Below, in pieces: positions 27,937 through 36,656 of a stretch of 64,000 bases of DNA. The position numbers and the translations under genes are program-made. The notes under the pieces were generated by a model that saw only the letters and a list, made by a program, of their open reading frames with translations, ran no database searches and had not been told where the DNA came from. The stretch comes from Corynebacterium suedekumii (GTDB lineage: Bacteria > Actinomycetota > Actinomycetes > Mycobacteriales > Mycobacteriaceae): NCBI RefSeq assembly GCF_030252185.1, contig NZ_CP126970.1:186001-250000 (forward strand). Direction: 5' to 3'. Positions within the stretch are counted from its first letter, which is position 1, and each line of letters opens with the position of its first letter.

Positions 27937-28548
27937 CTAGCCCGCAAGGTCGGCGATGACCTCCACCAGCTGGGCCAGTGCCCGGCCGCGGTGCGACAGG
28001 GCGTTCTTCTCCCCGGGAGTCAGCTGCGCGGAGGAGCGGCCCGCGGCGACATCGTCGGCGGGGCGGAACAGCGGGTCGTAGCCGAAACCGTTGTCCCCCA
28101 CCGGCTCACGCAGGAGGGTCCCCTCCCAGCGCCCCTCGGCGACGTGCTCCCTGCCGTCCGGGGTGACCAGGGCGCACACGGAGACGAAGGCGGCGTGACG
28201 GCGCTCGTCAGGCACATCCGCCATCTGCGCCAGCAGCAGGGCGTTGTTGGCGGCGTCGTCGCCGTGGCGGCCGGCCCAGCGGGCGGAGAGCACACCGGGT
28301 ATGCCGTTGAGTTCCTCGACGGCCAGGCCCGAATCATCCGCGATGGTGGGCAGGCCGGTCGCGGCGACGCCGGCACGGGCCTTGATCAGCGCGTTGTCGG
28401 CGAAGGTGCGGCCGTTCTCCACGGGTTCGTCGTAGGCGGCCACCGCGGACAGCGGGAGGAGCTCGATGTCGGGCACGGCGGCGTCGTGAAGAATCTTCTG
28501 CAGTTCGCCGAGCTTCTTCGCGTTGTTGGAGGCGACGAGCAGCTGCAT
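27937..28548 (-). CDS. rdgB: XTP/dITP pyrophosphatase
   Basis: A 203-aa HAM1/RdgB-family house-cleaning enzyme that removes non-canonical purine triphosphates (XTP, dITP). The N-terminus LLVASNNAKKLGELQKIL is the family's phosphate-binding motif; ADDSGLAVEELNG and SHRGRALAQL near the end are conserved. The ATG overlaps the rph stop by 1 nt (TGATG). The rph-rdgB pairing is widely conserved in actinobacteria. Confidence 0.95.
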   Translation of the reverse strand: MQLLVASNNAKKLGELQKILHDAAVPDIELLPLSAVAAYDEPVENGRTFADNALIKARAGVAATGLPTIADDSGLAVEELNGIPGVLSARWAGRHGDDAANNALLLAQMADVPDERRHAAFVSVCALVTPDGREHVAEGRWEGTLLREPVGDNGFGYDPLFRPADDVAAGRSSAQLTPGEKNALSHRGRALAQLVEVIADLAG

Positions 28549-29279
28549 CAGACCCCCAGGGCGGCCTTCTGGGCGGCGACGAGCTCGCGGCAGCCCTTCT
28601 CAGCGACGTCGAGCATCTCGGTGAGTTGCTCACGGCCGAAGTCACCGTGCTCGCCGGTGCCCTGGATCTCGACGAACTTCCCGGCCTCGGTCATGACGAC
28701 GTTGAGGTCCACCTCCGCGCGGGAGTCCTCCTCGTAGGGCAGGTCGAGGCACACGTGGCCGTCGACGAGACCGACGGAGACGGCGACCACCGGCGGGAGC
28801 AGCGGCTGGCCGGGGACCACACCGGCGTCCTGGAGCACGGCGATCGCGTCGGCTAGGGCGACGTAGGCACCGGTGATGGAGGCCGTGCGGGTGCCACCGT
28901 CGGCCTGGAGGACGTCACAGTCGATGTTGATGGTGTTCTCGCCGAGCTTGGACAGGTCGACGGCGGCGCGCAGAGCCCGGCCGACGAGGCGGGAGATCTC
29001 GTGGGTGCGGCCCTTGACCTTGCCGCGCATGGACTCACGCGGCATGCGGTCGTGGGTGGCGGCGGGGAGCATGGAGTACTCGGCGGTGAGCCAGCCCTCG
29101 CCGGAGCCCTTCTTGAATCGCGGCACGCCCTCCTCCACGCTGGCGGTGCACATGACGCGGGTGTTGCCGTACTCGATGAGCACGGATCCGGCGGGGTTGG
29201 AGGTGAAGCCGCGGGTGATGCGCACGGAACGCATCTGGTCGAGGTCGCGGCCGTCGGCACGGGTGAAGTCGGAAGTCAT
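28548..29279 (-). CDS. rph: ribonuclease PH
   Basis: A 243-aa phosphorolytic 3'-5' exoribonuclease that trims tRNA 3' ends. Family motifs include [18 protein letters not shown], the phosphate/RNA-binding arginines in [14 protein letters not shown] and [19 protein letters not shown]. Its length fits the family. It is coupled to rdgB and follows the MBL-fold hydrolase with 32 nt between. Confidence 0.96.
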   Translation of the reverse strand: MTSDFTRADGRDLDQMRSVRITRGFTSNPAGSVLIEYGNTRVMCTASVEEGVPRFKKGSGEGWLTAEYSMLPAATHDRMPRESMRGKVKGRTHEISRLVGRALRAAVDLSKLGENTINIDCDVLQADGGTRTASITGAYVALADAIAVLQDAGVVPGQPLLPPVVAVSVGLVDGHVCLDLPYEEDSRAEVDLNVVMTEAGKFVEIQGTGEHGDFGREQLTEMLDVAEKGCRELVAAQKAALGV

Positions 29280-29311
29280 GCGCCCCAGGCTACCCGGCCC
29301 CGGTCATCCGG

Positions 29312-30079
29312 CTAGAACTCGATCTCCATGCCCGGGGAACCGACCTCGACCGGCCCGTCGAACTCGGCTCGGGCGGCGGCGAGGGTGGCGTCGACGTCGC
29401 CCCACGGCGGGATGTGGACGAGGACGAGACGCTTCGCCCCGGCCAGGCGGGCGGCGCGGCCGGCCTCCGCCCCGGACAGGTGCATGTCCGGCGGGAAGTC
29501 ACCGTCGCCGGCGCCCCACGTGGCCTCACAGAGGAAGAGGTCGGCGTCGCGGGCGGCGTCGACGAGGTTGTCGGTCCAGCCGGTGTCACCCGAGTAGGCG
29601 ATGACCTTGCCGGTGGTGTGCTCGGTGATGCGCAGGCTGTACGCCGGCACCGGATGGACGGCGTCGAAGGGGACGATGCTCACCCGGTCGACGATGTGCT
29701 CCTGCCCCACCCGCCACGGGGCGAAGGCGAAGGTGTCCGACATGTCGTCGACGACGACGTCCCCGTCCGCCGACAACCGGCCCAGATGCTCCGGGGTGGA
29801 TTCGGGGCCGAAGCAGAGGTTGCGTCCCTTCGCCGGGGCGGTCGGGTGGAACCGGCGCCACACCATGAGCGAGGGGAAGTCGAGGCAGTGGTCGGCGTGC
29901 AGGTGGCTGAACACCACGTGCGCGTCACAGGGATCCTGGCGCTCCTGCAGGCGGGCGAGGACACCGGGGCCCATGTCCACGAGGACCGACGGGGAGTTCT
30001 CCACGGTCACGAGGTATCCGGACGCGGGATTGACCGGCCCGCTCACGCTTCCGGAGCTGCCGAGGATGGTCAACTTCAT
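29312..30079 (-). CDS. MBL-fold hydrolase, Rv1339-like (class II cyclic-nucleotide phosphodiesterase type)
   Basis: A 255-aa metallo-beta-lactamase-fold protein with the metal motif FSHLHADHCLDF, a second-site SGDTGWTDN aspartate, and a late histidine in LVLVHIPPW. The gene order murI - this gene - rph - rdgB is that of Mycobacterium Rv1338-Rv1341, and Rv1339 has been described as an atypical class II cAMP phosphodiesterase. I therefore infer cyclic-nucleotide hydrolysis, though RNase Z-like or other phosphoesterase activity cannot be excluded. Confidence 0.82.
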   Translation of the reverse strand: MKLTILGSSGSVSGPVNPASGYLVTVENSPSVLVDMGPGVLARLQERQDPCDAHVVFSHLHADHCLDFPSLMVWRRFHPTAPAKGRNLCFGPESTPEHLGRLSADGDVVVDDMSDTFAFAPWRVGQEHIVDRVSIVPFDAVHPVPAYSLRITEHTTGKVIAYSGDTGWTDNLVDAARDADLFLCEATWGAGDGDFPPDMHLSGAEAGRAARLAGAKRLVLVHIPPWGDVDATLAAARAEFDGPVEVGSPGMEIEF

Positions 30080-30131
30080 GTAGCCACTGTGCCATGCCCA
30101 GCAGGTTTTCTCTAACGCAACGCGGAAAAAC

Positions 30132-30989
30132 CTAGCGTTCGGACGTCGCCGCCGTGCGTGTCACCTGGGACAGACCGGGGCCGAGGAAGCGTTCGGACAG
30201 CTGGGCGAACTTCTCCGGGTCGCCGGTCGACTCGAACACGCGGGTCGGTTCCGGGTGGCGTGCCGGGTCGGCGAGCAGGTCGGCGCGGGTGAGCACCCGC
30301 AGCACGTCCTTCGCGGTCTCCTCCGCGGAGGAGACGAGGGTGACGTGGTCGCCGATGGCCAGCTGCACCACGCCGGAGAGCAGCGGATAGTGGGTGCATC
30401 CAAGGACGAGCGTATCGACGCCCGCCGCCTGCAGCGGCTCCACGTACGCCTCCGCCACCCCGAGAATCTGCCGCCCCGACGTGATGCCCCGCTCCACGAA
30501 GTCGACGAAGCTCGGGCACGCCTGCGCGTACACGTCCACCCCGGGGTTGATGGAGAACAGGTCCTGGTACGCCCCGGAGTTGATGGTGCCCACCGTGCCG
30601 ATGACGCCGACCTTCCCGTTGCGGGTGGTGGCCAGGGCGCGGCGTACGGCGGGCTGGATGACCTCGACCACGGAGATGTCGTAACGCTCGCGGGCATCGT
30701 GGAGGAACGCGGCGGAGGCGGTGTTGCAGGCGATGACGAGCATCTTGCAGCCCCGCTCCACCAGCTCATCCGCGATCCGGGTCGCGTGCTCGCGGACCTG
30801 CGCAATCGGCAGCGGGCCGTAGGGGCCGTTCGCCGTGTCGCCGATGTAGATGATCGACTCATGCGGCAGCTGGTCGATGATGGTACGCGCCACCGTCAAC
30901 CCGCCGACACCGGAATCGAAGATGCCGATGGGGGCATCCGGGCCGGGGCGGTCGGGGGTCACGCGGGAAGGCTTGGTCACGGCCCCCAT
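30132..30989 (-). CDS. murI: glutamate racemase
   Basis: A 285-aa cytoplasmic enzyme that supplies D-glutamate for peptidoglycan. Both catalytic cysteines are seen: [10 protein letters not shown] and LGCTHYPLL. The N-terminus carries [13 protein letters not shown], preceded by about 20 family-variable residues from ATG 30989. The 5' leader contains four tandem 10-bp repeats. Confidence 0.96.
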   Translation of the reverse strand: MGAVTKPSRVTPDRPGPDAPIGIFDSGVGGLTVARTIIDQLPHESIIYIGDTANGPYGPLPIAQVREHATRIADELVERGCKMLVIACNTASAAFLHDARERYDISVVEVIQPAVRRALATTRNGKVGVIGTVGTINSGAYQDLFSINPGVDVYAQACPSFVDFVERGITSGRQILGVAEAYVEPLQAAGVDTLVLGCTHYPLLSGVVQLAIGDHVTLVSSAEETAKDVLRVLTRADLLADPARHPEPTRVFESTGDPEKFAQLSERFLGPGLSQVTRTAATSER

Positions 30990-30990
30990 G

Positions 30991-31030
30991 CTAGCCCGGA
31001 CTAGCCCGGACTGGCCCGGACTGGCCCGGA
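30991..31030. repeat. four tandem 10-bp repeats
   Basis: CTAGCCCGGA twice followed by CTGGCCCGGA twice, head to tail with no spacer, filling the 45-bp gap between murI and the MarR gene. Copy number is likely to vary between strains; they lie within the untranslated leader of murI. Confidence 0.85.
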
Positions 31031-31034
31031 CGCC

Positions 31035-31499
31035 TCACTCCTCCCGCAGGGTGCCCGCGAGCCGGCCCATGAGGTGGCAGAACTGCTCCTGTTCCTGCTC
31101 GTCGAGGGCGTCGAAGACCAGTCGGCGCAGTTCCGCCGCGTAGGCCCCCGTGCTCCGGCCCACCATGGCGTGGCCGATGTCCGCCAGCTCCACGAGGGTG
31201 GCACGACCGTCCGCGATGTCCGGCACCCGGCGGACATGCCCCCTGTCCTCCAGGCGGTTGATCACCCGGGACAGGTGCGACAGGGTCGAGCCGGTGTCCA
31301 CCGCCAGTTCCGACATGCGCTTGCGGTACCCGTCGGTGACGCTGAGCTTGGCCAGCACCGCGAACTCGATGTGACTGAGACCCGACTCGCGCTTGAGTTG
31401 CGCGTCCAGTCGGGTGGGCAGGACGTGATGGAGGGTCCAGAAATCCAGCCACGCCGCCAGCTCCCGGTCGGAGAGGGGCTCACTGCGATCAGGTTTCAT
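31035..31499 (-). CDS. MarR-family transcriptional regulator
   Basis: A 154-aa winged-helix protein: LSHIEFAVLAKLSVTDGYRKRMSELAVDTGSTLSHLSRVINRLEDRGHVRR-type order spans the DNA-binding domain (about 40-105), with the wing D-ADGRA, flanked by dimerisation helices. ATG 31499. The ligand is unknown. It lies 57 nt downstream of the rhomboid gene and 45 nt upstream of murI on the same strand; it is not part of the mycobacterial version of this block. Confidence 0.9.
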   Translation of the reverse strand: MKPDRSEPLSDRELAAWLDFWTLHHVLPTRLDAQLKRESGLSHIEFAVLAKLSVTDGYRKRMSELAVDTGSTLSHLSRVINRLEDRGHVRRVPDIADGRATLVELADIGHAMVGRSTGAYAAELRRLVFDALDEQEQEQFCHLMGRLAGTLREE

Positions 31500-31556
31500 G
31501 GCTGAAAATATTACGACAAGTGAACCACTGGACCGAATTCCCCGCCTGCGGACAGG

Positions 31557-32261
31557 TCAGGAACGCCGCCCACGCTCGAGCGCCTTCCGCTCCCGCCGGG
31601 CCTTCAGCGCTGGCGGATCATCCGAGGTGATCAACATACCCGCGAGGATGCCGCCGAGCGCGCCGAACAGGTGCGCCTGCCACGACACCCCGGGCGTGCC
31701 GGGCAGCACGCCCCACACCAGGCCGGAGTAGAACACGCCGAGGACGACACCGACGAGGATCTGGGGGAGGCTGCGGTTGAAGATTCCCCTGACCAGCAGG
31801 TATCCCAGCCAGCCGTAGACCAGGCCGGAGGCGCCGATGTGGTTGGTGCCCACCCCGCCGAGCAGCCACGTACCCAGCCCGCCGACGATGACCACGAAGG
31901 CCAGGACCTCCCACCACACCCGTTTGCCGGACATGCCGATGAGGAAACTGAACACCGCGCCGGGCACCGTGTTGGAGATGAGGTGCCCGAAGTCGGCGTG
32001 CAGCAGCGGAGATGTAAATATATGCCAGATCGAGGAGAGGTCCAGGGGGTGGATACCGAAGAAGATGAGGACCCCGCCGAACAGCAGTCCGTTGATCAGG
32101 TGCACCGCCCAGATGACGATGACGTACAGCGCCGCGAACGACAGCCCGGAGCGGAAGCGGCGGCGGGCGGTCTCCCGCAGCGACGGTGCCGGTGCGGTCG
32201 GCGACGGCTGCAGCGGCTGGTACGGCTGCTGATACGGGTTGGGCATCGGGTACTGGCTCAT
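31557..32261 (-). CDS. rhomboid-family intramembrane serine protease
   Basis: A 234-aa membrane protein with a Pro/Gln-rich cytoplasmic N-terminus (MSQYPMPNPYQQPYQPLQP), six or seven spans, and the rhomboid catalytic dyad: serine in NHIGASGLVYGWLGYLL (GASG) and histidine in SWQAHLFGALGG. The LLHADFGHLISN segment is the conserved loop with the second histidine and Asn. It corresponds in position to Rv1337 of the mycobacterial block. Its substrate is unknown. Confidence 0.92.
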   Translation of the reverse strand: MSQYPMPNPYQQPYQPLQPSPTAPAPSLRETARRRFRSGLSFAALYVIVIWAVHLINGLLFGGVLIFFGIHPLDLSSIWHIFTSPLLHADFGHLISNTVPGAVFSFLIGMSGKRVWWEVLAFVVIVGGLGTWLLGGVGTNHIGASGLVYGWLGYLLVRGIFNRSLPQILVGVVLGVFYSGLVWGVLPGTPGVSWQAHLFGALGGILAGMLITSDDPPALKARRERKALERGRRS

Positions 32262-32273
32262 GATGCTCCCAGA

Positions 32274-33233
32274 CTAATGGGTATCGGCCAGCAGTTCCCG
32301 GTATGTCCCCAGATCATGCCCCGGGGCGGCGTGGACGACGGCGTCGACGATCGCCGCCGCGACGGCCTCGGCGGCGGCGCGGCACAGCTCGGCCAGGGTG
32401 GGAATGTCGACGCCGCCGGCCTCCGGGTGGGTGGACACGGCGAACAGGGTGTCGCCGTCGAGTGGGGAATGGGCGGGGCGGACGGCGCGGGCAATGCCGT
32501 CGTGGCCGACCATCGCCAGGCGGGTGGCCTGCGCGGACGTCACCGGCGCGTCGGTGGCCACCACCCCGATCGTCGTGTTGAGGGATGATTCAGGGCGGGC
32601 GAGACCACGGAGCCGCCCGGGATCCACCGGCGGCAGGGTGGGATCACCGTGGAACCGCCCCGTCACCGGATCAATGACCTCCCCGACGGGATTGGCCACC
32701 ACCCCGGCCGCCACCACGTACTCCCCCACGCGTATCGACGCCTGCCCGTACCCCCCGCGCAGCACCCCGGCCGTCGCCGCGGTCCCCGCACCGACGCTTC
32801 CCGACGCCCGCATCCCCTCCACATCCGTTCCGGCCAGCGCCGCGCGCGTCGCCGCCGCCCCGTCCTCCGCGGTGGGCCGGTGACCGGGATCCCCGACGAG
32901 GAGATCGAAGATGACCGCGCCCGGGACGATGGGCACCCGGGGACCGGGCACCCCCTCGCCGAGGACGGGGAACCCGTACCCGGCACGCTCCAGCTCCCCC
33001 ATCACCCCGTCGGCGGCGGCCAAGCCGAAGGCCGAACCGCCCGCCAGGACGATCCCGTGGACCCGGTCGACGGTGTTGTGCGGGGCCAGCAGGTCCGTCT
33101 CCCGGGTACCGGGTCCCCCACCGCGGACATCGACGCCTGCGGTCATGCCGTGGCGGGGCCCCACGACGACGGTGACCCCCGTGTCACCGAGAGAGGTGTG
33201 GCCGAGGGTGAGCCCGGGGACGTCGACAAGCAT
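32274..33233 (-). CDS. P1-family peptidase (DmpA/S58-like)
   Basis: A 319-aa self-processing aminopeptidase-fold protein. Conserved segments are the VPGLTLGHTSLGDTGVTVVV start, GIVLAGGSAFGLAAADGVM, GASGSVGAGTAATAG (nucleophile region) and NTTIGVVATDAPVTSAQATRLA. ATG 33233 is chosen, since the codons upstream belong to the overlapping DUF2017 gene in another frame. Its order after clpS-DUF2017 matches Rv1331-Rv1333. Its substrate is not known. Confidence 0.9.
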   Translation of the reverse strand: MLVDVPGLTLGHTSLGDTGVTVVVGPRHGMTAGVDVRGGGPGTRETDLLAPHNTVDRVHGIVLAGGSAFGLAAADGVMGELERAGYGFPVLGEGVPGPRVPIVPGAVIFDLLVGDPGHRPTAEDGAAATRAALAGTDVEGMRASGSVGAGTAATAGVLRGGYGQASIRVGEYVVAAGVVANPVGEVIDPVTGRFHGDPTLPPVDPGRLRGLARPESSLNTTIGVVATDAPVTSAQATRLAMVGHDGIARAVRPAHSPLDGDTLFAVSTHPEAGGVDIPTLAELCRAAAEAVAAAIVDAVVHAAPGHDLGTYRELLADTH

Positions 33234-33237
33234 GGGG

Positions 33238-33774
33238 TCAGCCGACGAGCGCGGTGAGCAGGCTGTCCTGGTTGTAACCCAGCCACTCCACGAGGCTGTC
33301 GCGGTCCAGGTCCGCGACATCCTGATTCGTCGCCGACGCCGAGAGATAGAGGCGCAGATCGTTGAGACCCGCGATGAAGGCACGGGCCTCCTCCTCGGTC
33401 AGCGTGAGCTCCACACCGCCGTCCGGGCCCACCGCCTCCGCGATGACCTGCAGATTCGCCAGTTTCGCCCGGCAGATGTCATTCTCGTGCAGACTCCGGA
33501 GCAGGGAATTGTCCCCGTCATACTCCTCATCGCCCTCCCGCTCGAAGTCCGGCAGCAGCCGGGCCAGGGCCGGATCCTTCGGCGCGTCCTTGTGCCCCGA
33601 GGCGATACCCGTCATCTCCGCCAACGGGTCCTCCGGCACCGACTGCGCCCGCTTGATGATCGCCTCACTCACCGTCGCCGTCAGGTTCCCCAGCACCTCC
33701 CGCTCCATCGGCTCCAGCACGGTGGTGAACTTCGGGGCCCGCATGAGCCCCTTCCTCCGCTTCCATGCCTGCAT
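33238..33774 (-). CDS. DUF2017 protein
   Basis: A 178-aa cytoplasmic, acidic helical protein with the DUF2017 pattern (LEPMEREVLGNLTATVSEAII, then DPALARLLPDFEREGD and SLVEWLGYNQDSLLTALVG). It is always found beside clpS in actinobacteria; its function is unknown. It starts 4 nt after the clpS stop and ends 4 nt before the peptidase ATG. Confidence 0.9.
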   Translation of the reverse strand: MQAWKRRKGLMRAPKFTTVLEPMEREVLGNLTATVSEAIIKRAQSVPEDPLAEMTGIASGHKDAPKDPALARLLPDFEREGDEEYDGDNSLLRSLHENDICRAKLANLQVIAEAVGPDGGVELTLTEEEARAFIAGLNDLRLYLSASATNQDVADLDRDSLVEWLGYNQDSLLTALVG

Positions 33775-33778
33775 CTGT

Positions 33779-34096
33779 CTATCCCGCCTGCTGCATCGTC
33801 GCCCACAGGCCCGCGGTGTGCAGCTTCTTCACGTCACCCTCGACCTTGTCCTTCTCCCCCGTCGACACAACCGCCTTCCCCTCGGTGTGCACCTGCATCA
33901 TCAGCTCCGTCGCCCGCTTCCGGTCATACCCGAGCACGGTCTGGAACACGTAGGTCACGTAACTCATCAGATTGACGGGATCGTCCCACACGATGCACAT
34001 CCACGGCAGATTCTCCGCCGTCGCGACATTGACCTCGACAGCCTCATCGAGTTCCGGGGACGCCATCGGCGAACTCATGTGGAGTGGACGGTTCAT
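33779..34096 (-). CDS. clpS: ATP-dependent Clp protease adaptor ClpS
   Basis: A 105-aa adaptor that brings N-degron substrates to the Clp ATPase. The core [37 protein letters not shown] and [12 protein letters not shown] are all present. ATG 34096 is chosen; ATG 34078 and 34066 are also in frame, and none has a good ribosome site. It heads the clpS-DUF2017-peptidase operon and is divergent from the CAP-domain gene and pncB. Confidence 0.92.
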   Translation of the reverse strand: MNRPLHMSSPMASPELDEAVEVNVATAENLPWMCIVWDDPVNLMSYVTYVFQTVLGYDRKRATELMMQVHTEGKAVVSTGEKDKVEGDVKKLHTAGLWATMQQAG

Positions 34097-34237
34097 GGCA
34101 CACAGCCTAGTCACGGTCCCCCGCTTCTGACAGTTCGGCTGGTACCCGCCACGGGGGCAGGGTACGTTCATTGACACACGCGATCTATCAGCCTCACAGC
34201 ACGTACCTAACGATCACGCATCTCGGAGGAGTGACCC

Positions 34238-34783
34238 ATGCCCCTGACCTGGCCCCGCGACTGGACCGCCCCGCTGCGTGATCCCGCCGCCTTCCGCGAC
34301 CTCCTCGGCAGCCTCAGCATCGGCGCCGGCATCATCGGGCTGATCATGTCCGTCCTCTTCGGCGCCGGTTTCACCACCCCGCCGGACCCGGACGAGGGGC
34401 CCGACTGCGCCTACATTGACCCCGCCCCCTCCGACCAGGTCAGGCTCGAGAAGATGCGCTCGGAGGTCTACAAGGCGATCCAAGAGCTGCGCGCCGAGGA
34501 ATTCGTTCCCCCGGTCGCCCTCGGCCTCGCTGAACGACAGTTCCAGGCCCAGCGCTGGGCCGAGCGCTCCGCCTGCCTCGGCGTCGAGGAACCCACGCCC
34601 GAGAACGTCTCCATGATCCAGGTCAACCTGCCCGTCGAGGGCGCCAGCGGCCACGCCATCGTCGACGCCTGGCTCCACTCCGAGGCCCACACCGCCGTCA
34701 TTCTCGACCCCGATCACGTCTACGCCGGCATCGGCATCGCCCAGGCCGACGACCGCGTCTGGGTCGCCGTCCAGTTCTTCTGA
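34238..34783 (+). CDS. membrane-anchored CAP-like domain protein
   Basis: A 181-aa protein with an N-terminal uncleaved anchor (SIGAGIIGLIMSVLFGAGF, about residues 27-46) and an exported domain. The end (AWLHSEAHTAVILDPDHVYAGIGIAQADDRVWVAVQFF in outline) matches the CAP/SCP signature of W-S-H, hydrophobic, then a late beta strand, and C57 and C112 could form a disulphide. The function is unknown. ATG 34238 follows CTCGGAGGAGTG. It lies 25 nt upstream of pncB and may be cotranscribed. Confidence 0.75.
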   Translation: MPLTWPRDWTAPLRDPAAFRDLLGSLSIGAGIIGLIMSVLFGAGFTTPPDPDEGPDCAYIDPAPSDQVRLEKMRSEVYKAIQELRAEEFVPPVALGLAERQFQAQRWAERSACLGVEEPTPENVSMIQVNLPVEGASGHAIVDAWLHSEAHTAVILDPDHVYAGIGIAQADDRVWVAVQFF

Positions 34784-34808
34784 CCGGCTCCTGATCTAAG
34801 CTGGCGGT

Positions 34809-36161
34809 GTGAACCAGATGACACATGACACCCAGCCAGCATCCCTGCCGTCGAACAGGTCGACGTCACTGTTGACGGACATGTACGAGCTGACCATGCT
34901 CCAGGCGGCTCTCCGCGACGGCACCGCCCACCGCGAATGTGCCTTCGAGGTGTTCGCCCGCCGCCTACCCAACGAACGCCGCTACGGCGTCGTCGCCGGC
35001 ACCGCCCGCGTCCTGCGCGCCGTGCAGGACTTCGTCTTCACCGAGGACCAGCTCGAACACCTCAGCTTCCTCGACGAGCAGACCCTCGAGTACCTGCGCA
35101 ACTACCGCTTCACCGGGCAGATCGACGGCTACCGGGAAGGTGAGCTCTACTTCCCCTACTCACCGCTGCTCACCGTCCGCGGCACCTTCGCCGAGTGCGT
35201 CATCCTGGAGACCGTCATCCTCTCCATCATGAACGCCGACTCCGCCGTCGCCTCCGCCGCCGCCCGCATGGTCACCGCCGCCGACGGCCGCATGATCATC
35301 GAGATGGGCTCGCGGCGCACCCACGAATACTCCGCCGTCACCGCCTCCCGCGCCGCCTACCTCGCCGGCTTCCAGGCCACCTCCAACCTCGAGGCGTCCT
35401 ACCGCTACGGTATCCCCGCCTCCGGCACCTCCGCCCACGCCTGGACCCTGCTCCACATCAACGACGACGGCACCCCCAACGAGGCCGCCGCATTCCAGGC
35501 CCAGATCGATTCCCTCGGCGTGGACACCACCCTGCTGGTGGACACCTACGACATCACCAAGGGCGTGGAGACCGCCATCGAGGTCGCCGGCACCGAGCTC
35601 GGTGGCGTCCGCATCGATTCCGGTGACCTCGGTGCCCTCACCCGCCGGGTGCGACGACAACTCGATGAACTGGGCGCGCACAACACCAGGATCGTCGTCT
35701 CCTCCGACCTCGACGAGTTCGCCATCGCCGGTCTCCGTGGTGACCCCGTCGACGCCTTCGGCGTCGGTACCTCCGTGGTCACTGGCTCCGGCGCCCCCAC
35801 CGCCTCCATGGTGTACAAACTCGTCGAGGTCGACGGTCACCCCGTGGCCAAGCGCTCCAGCGGCAAGGCCATGACAGGCGGAGCCAAGAAGGCCCTGCGC
35901 GCCTACCGGGCCACCGGAGTCGCCGTCGACGAGATCGTCTACCCCTTCGACGCCTCCACTCCCGATGTGGGGCACCTCAAGTCCGCCGAGCTCACCGTCC
36001 CCCTGGTCCGTGACGGACAGGTCGTCGACGGGCAGCCCACGCTCAACGAATCCCGCGACCACCTCGCCGCCCAGCTACTCACCCTCCCCTGGGAGGGTCT
36101 GGCACTGTCCCGCGACGAACCGGCCATCAGCACCCGATTCGTCGGCTTCCCGTCCCAGTAG
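34809..36161 (+). CDS. pncB: nicotinate phosphoribosyltransferase
   Basis: A 450-aa NAD-salvage enzyme joining nicotinate to PRPP. Diagnostic segments are STSLLTDMYELTML, EMGSRRTHEYSAV (catalytic histidine region), GTSAHAWTLLH and the phosphate-binding VRIDSGDLGAL. It starts at GTG 34809. The divergent pncB/clpS arrangement is conserved in actinobacteria. With pncA and nadE in the same window, three steps of the nicotinamide-to-NAD route are present. Confidence 0.95.
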   Translation: MNQMTHDTQPASLPSNRSTSLLTDMYELTMLQAALRDGTAHRECAFEVFARRLPNERRYGVVAGTARVLRAVQDFVFTEDQLEHLSFLDEQTLEYLRNYRFTGQIDGYREGELYFPYSPLLTVRGTFAECVILETVILSIMNADSAVASAAARMVTAADGRMIIEMGSRRTHEYSAVTASRAAYLAGFQATSNLEASYRYGIPASGTSAHAWTLLHINDDGTPNEAAAFQAQIDSLGVDTTLLVDTYDITKGVETAIEVAGTELGGVRIDSGDLGALTRRVRRQLDELGAHNTRIVVSSDLDEFAIAGLRGDPVDAFGVGTSVVTGSGAPTASMVYKLVEVDGHPVAKRSSGKAMTGGAKKALRAYRATGVAVDEIVYPFDASTPDVGHLKSAELTVPLVRDGQVVDGQPTLNESRDHLAAQLLTLPWEGLALSRDEPAISTRFVGFPSQ

Positions 36162-36167
36162 CATCAC

Positions 36168-36238
36168 CCACCACTTCCCACCGCCGGGGAACAAAACGCC
36201 GTTGGCGTGCATTTCACCGGCAACCAAGGAAGTGGTGG
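36168..36238. repeat. 11-bp inverted repeat flanking the sigma-operon promoter
   Basis: CCACCACTTCC (36168-36178) and GGAAGTGGTGG (36228-36238) are perfect inverted copies 49 nt apart, bracketing the GGAAC-N16-GCATT promoter. The right arm lies just before the GGAGGTG ribosome site. It may be an operator pair or a structure in the mRNA of pncB read-through. Confidence 0.6.
36188..36213 (+). promoter_or_regulatory. ECF-type promoter of the acidic-protein/sigma operon
   Basis: GGAAC (36188-36192), 16 nt, GCATT (36209-36213), followed by TCACC. The ATG of the acidic-protein gene is 39 nt downstream. The same -35/-10 pair with identical spacing occurs before both Asp-repeat genes, pointing to an autoregulated ECF sigma factor. 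Confidence 0.65.
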
Positions 36239-36252
36239 ACGGAGGTGAACAC

Positions 36253-36639
36253 ATGAATGACCCGGACGACCAGGCGGTCCTGCCGCCGCTGGACCAGCTG
36301 CACGGCACCGATGCAGGGCTCGATCCCACGGCCCTGGACAGCATGCTCGCCGTGGCGACCGACCCGTCGACCCCCGACCCCGGGGTCGATCCGGGCCTGG
36401 ACGGCCTGAGCAGCGAGGAAGACGTCGACCTCGCGGACCTCGGCGACCCCGCCGATCCTGCCGACCAGGGTGACATCGACGAGACCGATGAGGGCGACCT
36501 CGATCTGCCGCCCCTCCACGACGAGTTGGCACCCCTGGATGACGACTACTCCGGAGACCCCGGCAGCCACGTCGACACGGGTGACTATGCCGAGCACATG
36601 GATCCCGGCGATCTCGACGACCCGTTGGCCGACCTGTGA
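36253..36639 (+). CDS. very acidic protein cotranscribed with the ECF sigma factor
   Basis: A 128-aa protein with roughly a quarter aspartate, many prolines and almost no basic residues (for example DLADLGDPADPADQGDID). There is no signal peptide or membrane span, and it is probably disordered. ATG 36253 follows GGAGGTG by 5 nt. The stop overlaps a possible GTG start of the sigma gene (GTGA), so the two are coupled. Position suggests a partner of the sigma factor, perhaps an unusual anti-sigma or a Ca-responsive acidic peptide; this is inference only. I know no family for it. Confidence 0.75.
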   Translation: MNDPDDQAVLPPLDQLHGTDAGLDPTALDSMLAVATDPSTPDPGVDPGLDGLSSEEDVDLADLGDPADPADQGDIDETDEGDLDLPPLHDELAPLDDDYSGDPGSHVDTGDYAEHMDPGDLDDPLADL

Positions 36640-36656
36640 GCGGAAGTGGACACACG

